This document shows positions 51,493-59,630 of a stretch of 64,000 nt of DNA, piece by piece. The stretch is from an uncultured bacterium (GTDB taxonomy: Bacteria; Cyanobacteriota; Vampirovibrionia; Gastranaerophilales; Gastranaerophilaceae). The number at the start of each line of letters is the position of its first letter. Position 1 is the first letter of the stretch. Where the stretch lies: the NCBI GenBank assembly GCA_949296355.1, contig CASFPS010000008.1:1-64000 (forward strand), written 5' to 3'. Below the pieces are notes generated by a model. That model was not told the origin of the DNA. It worked only from the letters and a program-made list of their open reading frames with translations, and did not search any database. Both the position numbers and the translations under genes were made by a program.

Positions 51493-52384
51493 TGTTCCAA
51501 TATTTCTATCATCGGATAACAACTACGCGCCGTTTGTTGCAACTACTATTGCAAGTATTTGTGATAACACAAAATCCTTTTGTAATTTTTATATCTTGGA
51601 TGGCGGAATAACGGAAGAAAACAAAGAAAAAATTTGCGAACTTAAGCAACAATTTGACAATTTCTCTATTGAATTTATCGGAATAGATACGCAAAAAGAA
51701 TTTAGAACTATAAATTATAAAAATAATGAATATATCACAATATCAACATATAATAGGTTCTTAATTCCAAGCCTTAAACCTAACATAAAAAAAGCTTTAT
51801 ACCTAGATTCAGATATTATTGTTTTAGGAGATATAAAAGAATTATATGATATTGATTTGGAAAACTTTGCTTTAGGAGCTGCTTGGCATAAAAGCCGTAT
51901 TTTATACAATACTGATACAAAAGTTCCGATGGAACTATCAGAAAATTATAAATACTTTAATGCAGGAGTTTTAATAATTGATGTACAAAAATGGAACAAG
52001 GAAAAAATTGTAAATAGCTTATTTAAAATCGAACAGAAATATAAAAATAAAATTTTACACGCAGACGAAACTTTATTAAATAAGTATTTTGACAATAACT
52101 ACAAAATTTTTGATATTAAATTTAATTACACAGATTATGATGTAATTAATTACCCAACCAATGATATTGTTATACGACACTTTGCTTCTGCACTAAAGCC
52201 TTGGAACTCAAATTATTTTATTTTCAATAAACAGATAAAAGCTCTTAAAAATTTCAATGATTTCTGGAAATATGCAAAGCTTACAAATTTTAAAAATCAA
52301 ATTGAACATATTTACAAAAAAAACATTAATAAAAATATTTTTACAAAAAGATTTATAAAAAAGATAAGTATCTTGGAGGAATAA
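51482..52384 (+). CDS. GT8-family glycosyltransferase (third paralogue)
   Basis: 300 residues. NVPIFLSSDNNYAPFVATTIAS, DXD in YLDSDIIVLGD and RHFASALKPW. It overlaps the previous gene by 11 bases and ends one base before the radical SAM gene. Nearly identical stretches shared with the second paralogue (TISTYNRFL, ILHADETLLNKYFD) indicate recent duplication, perhaps with gene conversion. Confidence 0.92.
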   Translation: MQINVPIFLSSDNNYAPFVATTIASICDNTKSFCNFYILDGGITEENKEKICELKQQFDNFSIEFIGIDTQKEFRTINYKNNEYITISTYNRFLIPSLKPNIKKALYLDSDIIVLGDIKELYDIDLENFALGAAWHKSRILYNTDTKVPMELSENYKYFNAGVLIIDVQKWNKEKIVNSLFKIEQKYKNKILHADETLLNKYFDNNYKIFDIKFNYTDYDVINYPTNDIVIRHFASALKPWNSNYFIFNKQIKALKNFNDFWKYAKLTNFKNQIEHIYKKNINKNIFTKRFIKKISILEE

Positions 52385-52385
52385 C

Positions 52386-53372
52386 ATGAAAAAATTTAAC
52401 AAAAATTTTAATTTTAATTCTATATACAGAGCTTTTTGGTGGCCTACCAGAGAATGGGTACAAGAATTACTACACTTTCCTTTTTTAGGCTTTTTAAATA
52501 GATTTAAATTCGGTAAAGATTTTTATATTAACTGGCTTAAATTACGCTTTTTAGTAACAAAGAAACCAGTTTTTGGCTTGATTGAAGTTTTAGTAACATC
52601 AAGATGCACTTTGAACTGCAAACACTGTAATACACGTATACCAGAATTTACAAACAAAACACATGTACCAATTTTAAAATTTGAAGATTTCAAAAATGAT
52701 TTAGATAAATTATTAGCCGTAACTGATTATATCAATATACTTGGTTTTGTTGGAGGAGAGCCTCTTTTAGCAAATGACCTAGGGAAAATGGTGCACTATG
52801 CTGCATCTAAAAAACAAATAAAACAAGTTTTTATAGCTACAAATGCTACAATATTACCTAATGAAGATTTAATTCAGGCAATGAGAAATAGAAAAGTTGC
52901 AGTTCAACTTTCTGATTATTCACATGTAAAAATATACAAACCTAACGTTACTGTTAAATATAGGGAATTTAAAGAAATATTACTTAAAAATCATATTAAT
53001 TTTAATGGATACCAAGAAAAAAGAAATGCAACTACTTGGTTTAGTTTACCAAAAGTATTCAAAGACAAACAAAAAGATTCTATATGTAAAAATCAATGGG
53101 CTGATTGTGTACAAATATGCAATATTATTTCTAATGGTTATTTACTTCCTTGCACTATGTCTGTTCACATATTTAATAACCTTGATACAACTCAAGAAAT
53201 AAATAATGAAGTTATTGATATTAGACATACTAATAATTCAAAAGAACTTTTAAGTAAATTAATAAAATATCTTTCAATTCCATACTCTTCATTTTGCCAC
53301 TATTGTCATTTTGAAGACATTCAACAAGGTTTGCCTTGTGGTGAACAAATCGAAGAAAAGGTTGAGGTATAA
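52386..53372 (+). CDS. Radical SAM protein with C-terminal cysteine cluster
   Basis: 328 residues. The SAM-binding [4Fe-4S] motif is CTLNCKHC (C74, C78, C81), and GFVGGEPLL near 118 is the GGE SAM-binding loop. C-terminal cysteines (CKNQWADCVQIC near 235, LPC near 256 and CHYCHFED..LPCG near 303-320) suggest SPASM/twitch auxiliary clusters, as in peptide-modifying enzymes and some sugar-modifying ones. With PqqD-like proteins in the same operon, a peptide substrate is plausible; glycan modification is the alternative. A TTGGAGG ribosome site precedes it. AT-rich codon use. Confidence 0.87.
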   Translation: MKKFNKNFNFNSIYRAFWWPTREWVQELLHFPFLGFLNRFKFGKDFYINWLKLRFLVTKKPVFGLIEVLVTSRCTLNCKHCNTRIPEFTNKTHVPILKFEDFKNDLDKLLAVTDYINILGFVGGEPLLANDLGKMVHYAASKKQIKQVFIATNATILPNEDLIQAMRNRKVAVQLSDYSHVKIYKPNVTVKYREFKEILLKNHINFNGYQEKRNATTWFSLPKVFKDKQKDSICKNQWADCVQICNIISNGYLLPCTMSVHIFNNLDTTQEINNEVIDIRHTNNSKELLSKLIKYLSIPYSSFCHYCHFEDIQQGLPCGEQIEEKVEV

Positions 53373-54029
53373 ATGCAAGATTTAATTTCAATAATCATTC
53401 CCTCTTACAACGGAGAGAAGTATATAGCAGAAACAATTAAGAGCATTCTGGAACAGGATGTTCCTGTTGAGATTATTGTAGTTGATGACATTTCAACAGA
53501 CAAGACTATAGAGATAGCTCGTTCCATGGGATGCAAGGTTATTGTAAACAAAGAGCACAAAGGACAGGTTGCGGGCAAAAATACTGGTATACGAGAAGCC
53601 CACGGCGAATACTGGCTCACTATCGATCAGGACGATATGCTTACAAAAGGAGCTCTCAAAAGACTTTGGGAAGAATTTCAGAAGGATAAAAATGCCAAAA
53701 TAGTTATGGCAAAGCTCAAAGATTTTTGTTCTGCTGACACACCGGAACAAAAACGATTCTGCAAGCCGGAACCTTTTTACGGAATTCTTACAGGCTCTAC
53801 AATGTTTAAAAAGGAAGTTTTTGATGTAATTGGTGATTTTAGAGAAGATATCATTACAGGAGATGTAATAGACTTAACTAATCGTCTTAATAAAGCAGGA
53901 ATTGAAATAAAAAAAATTGATTTTATCTCCTGCGACCGGCGAATCCATTCCGCAAACTACGGTCGAACTAATCAAAAAGATGAATACAAAGATTATGCAA
54001 AAATTTTAAGAGAAAGATTAAGAAAGTAA
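53373..54029 (+). CDS. GT2-family glycosyltransferase (short)
   Basis: 218 residues. ISIIIPSYNGEKYIAETI, VDDISTDKT and an acidic loop LTIDQDDML correspond to the GT2 motifs. It is shorter than its relatives and lacks a C-terminal extension. Codon use returns to the window average. It starts directly at the radical SAM stop and ends where the acyltransferase begins, so it is tightly coupled in the operon. Confidence 0.9.
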   Translation: MQDLISIIIPSYNGEKYIAETIKSILEQDVPVEIIVVDDISTDKTIEIARSMGCKVIVNKEHKGQVAGKNTGIREAHGEYWLTIDQDDMLTKGALKRLWEEFQKDKNAKIVMAKLKDFCSADTPEQKRFCKPEPFYGILTGSTMFKKEVFDVIGDFREDIITGDVIDLTNRLNKAGIEIKKIDFISCDRRIHSANYGRTNQKDEYKDYAKILRERLRK

Positions 54030-54836
54030 ATGTCAGACCTCTTTTCAATAACCGAAGTTTTCAGACTATGGACTTCGCATATAATTTTAAAAATCCCTGG
54101 CTTTAGGATTAAAGCTCAGGAAGGAAGTCTGCTTTATAATCTGCTGTATCCTTACAGGCAGAATTCAAATATTGGAAAGAATAACAGGTTAATTATTATC
54201 GACAATGGTCAGGAAAAAACTGCTAAAATAAATAAAAATTATAAGGGATTTAAAGTTAATTTCTATGGAAATAACAACACTCTAATTATCGACAAGTCAA
54301 ACAGGCTTGTTAAAACCAATTTTATATTTGACTGTTCTGATTCTGTTATTAAAATCGGAGCCGGAGTAAACGGTAAATACCGGATTGCTTTATACGGCAA
54401 AAACTGTTCTGCCGCAATCGGTGAAAATACCTTTTCTGCCGATACATCAATATTTCTCGTTGACAATTCCATTGAAATCGGCAGAGACTGTATGTTCTCA
54501 AACAATGTGAGAATTATAACCGACCCACACAGCGTGCTGGATTATAACACTAAAGAAGTTCTGAATCTTCCCGCTAAACCGATAAAAATAGGCAATCACG
54601 TATGGCTTGGAGAAAGAACGACTTTAACAAAGAATGCACAAATTCCTGACGATTGCATTGTAGGAATAGCGTCAGTTGTAACAAAAAGTTTCAAAGAAGA
54701 ACATTGTGTTATAGCCGGCAGCCCCGCGAGAGTCGTAAAACAAAATACAAGCTGGGATTGGGCGCATCCTGCAGACTACAAAGAAAAATTTGAAAAGGAT
54801 AATAATGAAGAGAATCTTCACATTTTGGGAGCCTAA
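54030..54836 (+). CDS. Hexapeptide-repeat (left-handed beta-helix) acyltransferase
   Basis: 268 residues. The C-terminal half has the beta-helix repeat pattern with IGRDCMFSNNVRIIT, IKIGNHVWLGERTTL and IVGIASVVTKSF, as in WbbJ/CatB-like O-acetyltransferases. The N-terminal about 80 residues are not typical and may bind the acceptor. It probably acetylates a sugar of the cluster's glycan. It starts immediately after the GT2 stop and overlaps the next gene by about 32 bases. Confidence 0.88.
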   Translation: MSDLFSITEVFRLWTSHIILKIPGFRIKAQEGSLLYNLLYPYRQNSNIGKNNRLIIIDNGQEKTAKINKNYKGFKVNFYGNNNTLIIDKSNRLVKTNFIFDCSDSVIKIGAGVNGKYRIALYGKNCSAAIGENTFSADTSIFLVDNSIEIGRDCMFSNNVRIITDPHSVLDYNTKEVLNLPAKPIKIGNHVWLGERTTLTKNAQIPDDCIVGIASVVTKSFKEEHCVIAGSPARVVKQNTSWDWAHPADYKEKFEKDNNEENLHILGA

Positions 54837-55611
54837 AGAAAATATTCCGGGGTATTTGGAACTATGTCTGGCAAGTTGGAAAAAATATCTTCCGGATTAT
54901 GAAATTGTGATTCTTGATTATTTTAACCTTGAAAATTGGCTTGGAAAAGATTTTTACCCGCAGGTATTATATGAAAAGTTTTCTCTGCCGATTCAAGCGG
55001 ATGCAATCCGATGCGCACTTCTTAATAAATACGGCGGCATCTGGATGGACATTGACACAATTATCACCTCTGAAAAAATTAAACAATATTTAACCATTGA
55101 TTCAGAGCTGACACTGATTAACAACCATATAGCTTTCATCATTGCAAAACATATTGAAGGAAAAATTTTACACAACTGGCAGAAAAGAATATTTTTTAAT
55201 TTAAAAATTGCCGAAATTTATTATGATACTAAAACCCCGCAAATTATCAGAAAATTATTGCAAAAATTCTTTCAAAAGAACTTTCTGTCCTGGGATTGTA
55301 TGGGGAATAGGATTCTAAAACGGTCACTTAAAACAAAAAATAAAAAACTTTTTTATAAAATTAATTCGGAGGTAATTAAATGCTTTCCTGAAATAGAATA
55401 TAAAAAAATTAACAATATCATTACTCAGGCTCCGGAAAATTATGCAAATTTCTATTTCAAACATGACTATTCAGATTTTGCGCTCGAAAATAATGGCGGA
55501 ATTATCCTTTTACACAACTCCTGGACGCCAGAAGAGTACAAGAAAATGAGCAGGGAAGAGTTTTTGAAAACAAACAACACGCTTTCTAAAATTTTGCAGA
55601 AGATTTTATGA
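54805..55611 (+). CDS. GT32/capsular-polysaccharide-type glycosyltransferase
   Basis: 268 residues from the ATG at 54805 with AAAAGGA upstream; a TTG start at 54790 is less likely. DXD in GGIWMDIDTI (D82, D84) preceded by PIQADAIRCALLNKYGG is the GT32/Och1-like pattern of sugar transferases in capsule loci. IFTFWEPKENIP opens the chain. The acceptor is unknown. It overlaps the acyltransferase by about 32 bases. Confidence 0.87.
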   Translation: MKRIFTFWEPKENIPGYLELCLASWKKYLPDYEIVILDYFNLENWLGKDFYPQVLYEKFSLPIQADAIRCALLNKYGGIWMDIDTIITSEKIKQYLTIDSELTLINNHIAFIIAKHIEGKILHNWQKRIFFNLKIAEIYYDTKTPQIIRKLLQKFFQKNFLSWDCMGNRILKRSLKTKNKKLFYKINSEVIKCFPEIEYKKINNIITQAPENYANFYFKHDYSDFALENNGGIILLHNSWTPEEYKKMSREEFLKTNNTLSKILQKIL

Positions 55612-55649
55612 TACAATAAAATTAGTAAAAAGCAAAATGAGGATAGTAA

Positions 55650-57473
55650 ATGAAATTAAGTAATACAACAGCGCAAAATTCGTTCAAATACGGATGGCTG
55701 CTTTCAAGGATTTTTCCATACATAAAACCTTATATGTTCAGAATAATCTGCGGGTTTATAGTCGCAATACCATTAGGGCTTCTGGATGGTGTTACGGCGT
55801 TTGCGCTAAAACCTTATATGGACTATGTTGTAGGAAAACAGGACTGGGTTTTCCACCTTCTCGGGCATGAATTTACACTTTCATGGCAATTGTTTGCATT
55901 TATTATCCCGTTTGGTGTAATTGCATTTGCAGGATTTCAGGGTGTTTTGAGATACCTTAATGACTATATTTCAGCATGGACTTCCCAGAGAATTACAAAC
56001 GACGTAAAAATGGATTTGTTCCATAAATTAATCTATATGGACCCGCAATTCTTTGACGAAAATACGTCCGGTATTATTATCTCAAGATATATGAGCGATC
56101 CACAGACAGCTTCCGCTGGAATTGTAGACCAGATTAAGACAATTACAACAAGTGTATTCGGAGCGTTAGGTCTGATTGCCGTCATGCTTTACAGTTCCTG
56201 GAAACTCGCTTTAATAGGCGTTATGGTACTCGGAATTGCTTTTATTCCTGTTGCGTTAATAAGAAAAAGGATTAAAGCCGCTTCAAATAAAAACATGGTA
56301 ATCGGCGGTAATATTACAACAAATATTAACGAAACCTACAGCGGTAACAAGGTTATGGCAGCTTACGAGCTGCAGCAAAGACAGGAAAACTATTTCAGAG
56401 ACCAGATCTGGGAGTCTTTCAGAGTAAATATGTCACTCACAAAACGTGCAGCCTGGATGAGCCCTCTGATGTACGTTATAGCATCTTGCGGAATTGCAAT
56501 TGTTTTAGGTTACGGTACCCACTTAATTACAAGCGGGCAGATGACAGCCGGAGCTTTTGCATCTTTTGTAACTTCGTTACTTCTTTTGTATAAACCGGTT
56601 AAAACTCTCGGAAACACTCTTACAAGTATTCAAAATATTTTCGTTGCAATGGGCAGGGTTTTTGAATTATTTGATCTCAAACCTGAAATTACAGACAGGA
56701 AAGATGCTATTGAGATGAAGGGGCTGAATGATAAGATAGAATTTAAAAATGTTTATTTTGAATATTTACCGGATCATCCTGTTCTAAAGGACTTAAACTT
56801 AACGGTAAGAAAGAACGAAACTCTTGCTATTGTCGGAAATTCCGGCGGGGGTAAATCGACCTTAGTAAATCTTATTCCAAGATTTTACGATATCAAATCC
56901 GGCTCTATTACTTTTGACGGAATCGATATCAGAGATTTTTCAATTAATTCTCTTAGACACAACATCGCTATGGTATTTCAGGATAATTTCCTGTTTTCAG
57001 GTACAATAAGAGAAAATATTATGATGGGAAATCCGGAGGCAACGGAAGCAGAACTTGAGCAGGCAATTGAATCTGCGCATCTGCAGGAAATGATTGCCGA
57101 GCTTCCGGACGGTCTGGAAACACTTCTCGGCGAAAGAGGTTTGACTCTCTCCGGCGGTCAGAGACAAAGGGTTGCTATTGCAAGAGCAATGATTAAAAAC
57201 ACTCCGATTGTAATCTTAGATGAAGCAACATCGGCTCTTGATAATAAGTCGGAAGCTATTGTACAAAAAGCTTTAGATAACCTTATTCAGAACAAAACCG
57301 TATTTGTAATAGCGCATAGGCTCTCAACAATTAAAAATGCCGACAGGATTGCGGTAATAACAGAAGGAGAACTTGTAGAACTCGGAAATCATGAAGAGTT
57401 AATGTCCATAGAAAACGGGCAATACAGAGCTTTGTATGAAATGCAGTTCAAAAAGCAGGAAGCTTTAGTATAA
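55650..57473 (+). CDS. MsbA-like ABC exporter
   Basis: 607 residues, half-transporter with six membrane spans (about 30-320) fused to an ATPase domain. Walker A is GNSGGGKST (about 396-404), the signature is LSGGQRQR and Walker B is VILDEATSALD; the H-loop is IAHRLST. This is the MsbA/lipid-linked glycan or peptide exporter layout without a peptidase C39 domain. As the last gene of the operon it is the likely exporter of the product. A GGGGTAAAT 9-mer lies in the Walker A codons (56848-56856). A palindrome follows the stop at 57480-57498. Confidence 0.93.
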   Translation: MKLSNTTAQNSFKYGWLLSRIFPYIKPYMFRIICGFIVAIPLGLLDGVTAFALKPYMDYVVGKQDWVFHLLGHEFTLSWQLFAFIIPFGVIAFAGFQGVLRYLNDYISAWTSQRITNDVKMDLFHKLIYMDPQFFDENTSGIIISRYMSDPQTASAGIVDQIKTITTSVFGALGLIAVMLYSSWKLALIGVMVLGIAFIPVALIRKRIKAASNKNMVIGGNITTNINETYSGNKVMAAYELQQRQENYFRDQIWESFRVNMSLTKRAAWMSPLMYVIASCGIAIVLGYGTHLITSGQMTAGAFASFVTSLLLLYKPVKTLGNTLTSIQNIFVAMGRVFELFDLKPEITDRKDAIEMKGLNDKIEFKNVYFEYLPDHPVLKDLNLTVRKNETLAIVGNSGGGKSTLVNLIPRFYDIKSGSITFDGIDIRDFSINSLRHNIAMVFQDNFLFSGTIRENIMMGNPEATEAELEQAIESAHLQEMIAELPDGLETLLGERGLTLSGGQRQRVAIARAMIKNTPIVILDEATSALDNKSEAIVQKALDNLIQNKTVFVIAHRLSTIKNADRIAVITEGELVELGNHEELMSIENGQYRALYEMQFKKQEALV

Positions 57474-57479
57474 TGATGC

Positions 57480-57498
57480 GGTAAATCAAAGATTTACC
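57480..57498. repeat. GGTAAATC palindrome after the ABC exporter
   Basis: GGTAAATC-AAA-GATTTACC. Third member of the GCGGTAAAT group, seven bases past the stop codon. It could end the operon transcript but has no U-run. Confidence 0.5.
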
Positions 57499-57534
57499 AT
57501 ATTCTACCGGCTGACCTACGATTTTCCGCGTCAT

Positions 57535-57765
57535 TGCGGGGGTAAATGCTTGGATTGGGAGGTGGAACTACCGGTAGGGTGTCATTGCAGGGGTAAATGA
57601 ATCGTGTTGGTAAGTAAGACTACAAACTTAGTGTCATTGCGAGGGAATAATCATTCAGCCCGAAGCAATCCGGAGGGGATTTGACAATTAAAAAATGCAG
57701 GTTGGATTTTAACCCAACGATAACATATGGATTGCCGCGTCGCTCCCGCTCCTCGCAATGACCTC
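57535..57765. repeat. GGGGTAAATG units followed by a CATTGCGAG element
   Basis: Two GGGGTAAATG units near 57539 and 57592 lead into a CATTGCGAG element (57632-57762) with the GGTTGGATTTTAACCC palindrome in its centre. It lies in 57474-58409, a gene-free stretch. Confidence 0.75.
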
Positions 57766-57851
57766 CAACAGGTAGGTAAAACTTTCAAGTGTGCAGTCAT
57801 TCAGAGGGCGGGAGCCCAAAGAATCTCTATAACTTTTACAAATATAGTTAA

Positions 57852-57875
57852 TGTTGGGTTTCACCCAACCTACAT
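57852..57875. repeat. Solo GTTGGGTTTCACCCAAC end
   Basis: Single copy of the terminal sequence of the 89-bp elements; no partner end nearby. Confidence 0.7.
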
Positions 57876-57912
57876 TTTTTATGTTAACTTCACTCTTCAC
57901 GCCTTCTCCCCC

Positions 57913-58295
57913 ACCGAAGGACAATAAACCTGTAGCCCGACTTACTAACTGGAATACATTTACCCCCTCCGAAGAACAATGAACCTGTAGTCTGACTTAC
58001 CGACCCAAATACATTTACCCCACCGAAGGACAATGAACCTGTAGTCTGACTTACCAACCCAAATACATTTACCCCACCGAAGGACAATGAACCTGTAGTC
58101 TACCAACCCAAATACATTTACCCCACCGAAGGACAATGAACCTGTAGTCTGACTTACCAACCCAAATACATTCCCCCCACCGAAGAACAATAAACCTGTA
58201 ACCCGACTTACCAACCCAGAATACATTTACCCCCTCCGAAAGACAATGAACCTGTAGTCTGACCTACCAACCCAAATACATTTACCCCCCCCCCC
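57913..58295. repeat. Seven tandem ~54-bp units ending in an 11-C tract
   Basis: Seven copies of a unit that on the minus strand runs from GGGGTAAATG through TTGGGTTGGT and GTAG..CTAC to TTGTCCTTCGG, the same family as 5566-5724. Copy 4 lacks five bases, and copies 1 and 6 differ most. The last copy ends in a run of 11 C (58285-58295). The frame on the minus strand stays open across several copies but is only repeat sequence. No CRISPR features. Confidence 0.85.
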
Positions 58296-58305
58296 GATTG
58301 GATTC

Positions 58306-58334
58306 TTGATTTGATTTCTATTTTTTGTTAGTAT
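58306..58334 (+). promoter_or_regulatory. Candidate promoter of the RND operon
   Basis: TTGATT (58306-58311) and TAGTAT (58329-58334), 17 bases apart. The 11-C tract ends 11 bases upstream of the -35 box. Confidence 0.5.
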
Positions 58335-58409
58335 CATAATTGAAATTTAGTGTATAAACGTACACTTAATACCAAAAAGTCGTTTTTTCAAAATAGGATT
58401 TGGAGAGAA

Positions 58410-59612
58410 ATGAGATATAAAATAATAACAATAGTTGCAATTGTTTTGGCGTTGATTTTCGGTCGAATGCTGGTATCTCAGTGGGACAAAGTAAAGACAA
58501 CAAAACAGAGAATGCTTGCCAAAACTCCTTCTGTTACGGTGGCGGAGGTTCAGACCGAGGAGGTTGAAAGACAGTTTACGGCTACTGCCAGAGTTATGGC
58601 AAAATACAGAGTTGAGGTTCTTGCGCGTATCAGCGGATATTTGACTAAAAGCTACTTTAAAGAAGGTGATTATGTAAAAGCCGGTCAATTACTTTTCGAG
58701 ATTGAACCGCAGGAATATGAGTATGCTGCAAGCAAGGCAAAAGCTAACTTAAACAACGCGCAGTCTCAGTATGATTATTATGACAAGCAGTTGAAACGGT
58801 ATAAGGAACTTGTGCAGCAGGATTATATTGCAAGGTCTGATTATGATAATATTCTTTCGCAGAGAGACGCTTTTAAGGCGCAGGTAGAGAGCGCAAAAAG
58901 TGCTTATAATGATGCGGAGAGAAATCTCGGGTATACGAGAGTCAAATCTCCGGTTAACGGAAGAGTCGGAATGATTTCCGTAACCGAAGGCAACTATGTT
59001 TCAATGAACAGCGGACCTTTAACTACAATTAACAGTTCGGAGCCTATGTATGTGACGTTTCCTCTGGAGTCTAAAGATTTTGCGGAGCTTGTGAGAATTG
59101 ATAAATCCGCCAATATTAACAGAGATGTAGAATTTATATTTAGCTCCGGAGAAAAGTATAAATATAAAGGGGTTCAGGATTTTCACGATAATGAAATTGA
59201 TGAATCAACCGGAACAATTACTATGAGGGCAACTTTCCCGAATCCTGACGATGCTTTAATTCAAGGAGATTTCGGAAGAGTAATAATTTATTCCAAATCA
59301 AAAGACAATGTTCCTGTTGTTCCTCAGACAGCCACAATGGAAAATCAGGAAGGTCGGTTTGTGTATATTCTTGATGAAGATAATTTACCGAGAATGTCGT
59401 ATATAAAAACATCCGGCGAAAAAAACGGCAAATGGATAATTTCATCCGGAGTAAATGCGGGTGACAGGATTGTAACTTCGGGGCTTCAAAAAGTTATTCC
59501 GGGAAGTCCTGTAAGAATTGTTCAGGCACCTGTTCAGGAAAAGGTTCAGACTAAAAAAGCAGGTTTGTTTACAAAAATCAAGAATAAAATCACCGGTATC
59601 TTTAAGAAATAA
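58410..59612 (+). CDS. RND efflux periplasmic adaptor (HlyD/AcrA type)
   Basis: About 400 residues from the ATG at 58410, which has TTGGAGAG just before it; an upstream GTG frame start lacks this. One N-terminal membrane anchor (IITIVAIVLALIFGRML) is followed by the biotinyl-lipoyl-like and coiled-coil hairpin region (LARISGYLTKSYFKEGDYVKAG, then helices to about 190) and the beta-barrel region (FVTFPLESKDFAEL-like). It links the inner-membrane pump with the outer-membrane duct. It is followed 18 bases later by the pump gene. Confidence 0.92.
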   Translation: MRYKIITIVAIVLALIFGRMLVSQWDKVKTTKQRMLAKTPSVTVAEVQTEEVERQFTATARVMAKYRVEVLARISGYLTKSYFKEGDYVKAGQLLFEIEPQEYEYAASKAKANLNNAQSQYDYYDKQLKRYKELVQQDYIARSDYDNILSQRDAFKAQVESAKSAYNDAERNLGYTRVKSPVNGRVGMISVTEGNYVSMNSGPLTTINSSEPMYVTFPLESKDFAELVRIDKSANINRDVEFIFSSGEKYKYKGVQDFHDNEIDESTGTITMRATFPNPDDALIQGDFGRVIIYSKSKDNVPVVPQTATMENQEGRFVYILDEDNLPRMSYIKTSGEKNGKWIISSGVNAGDRIVTSGLQKVIPGSPVRIVQAPVQEKVQTKKAGLFTKIKNKITGIFKK

Positions 59613-59630
59613 TAAAATAGGAAAATATAA

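Noticed and set aside
57890-58226. Overlapping frames rich in Gly/Phe/Val across the tandem array
   Set aside because: Direct translation of the 54-bp repeats (MSFGGVNVFG pattern); no start signals.
57913-58290. CRISPR array
   Set aside because: Units abut without unique spacers, are 54 bp long and have no cas genes nearby.
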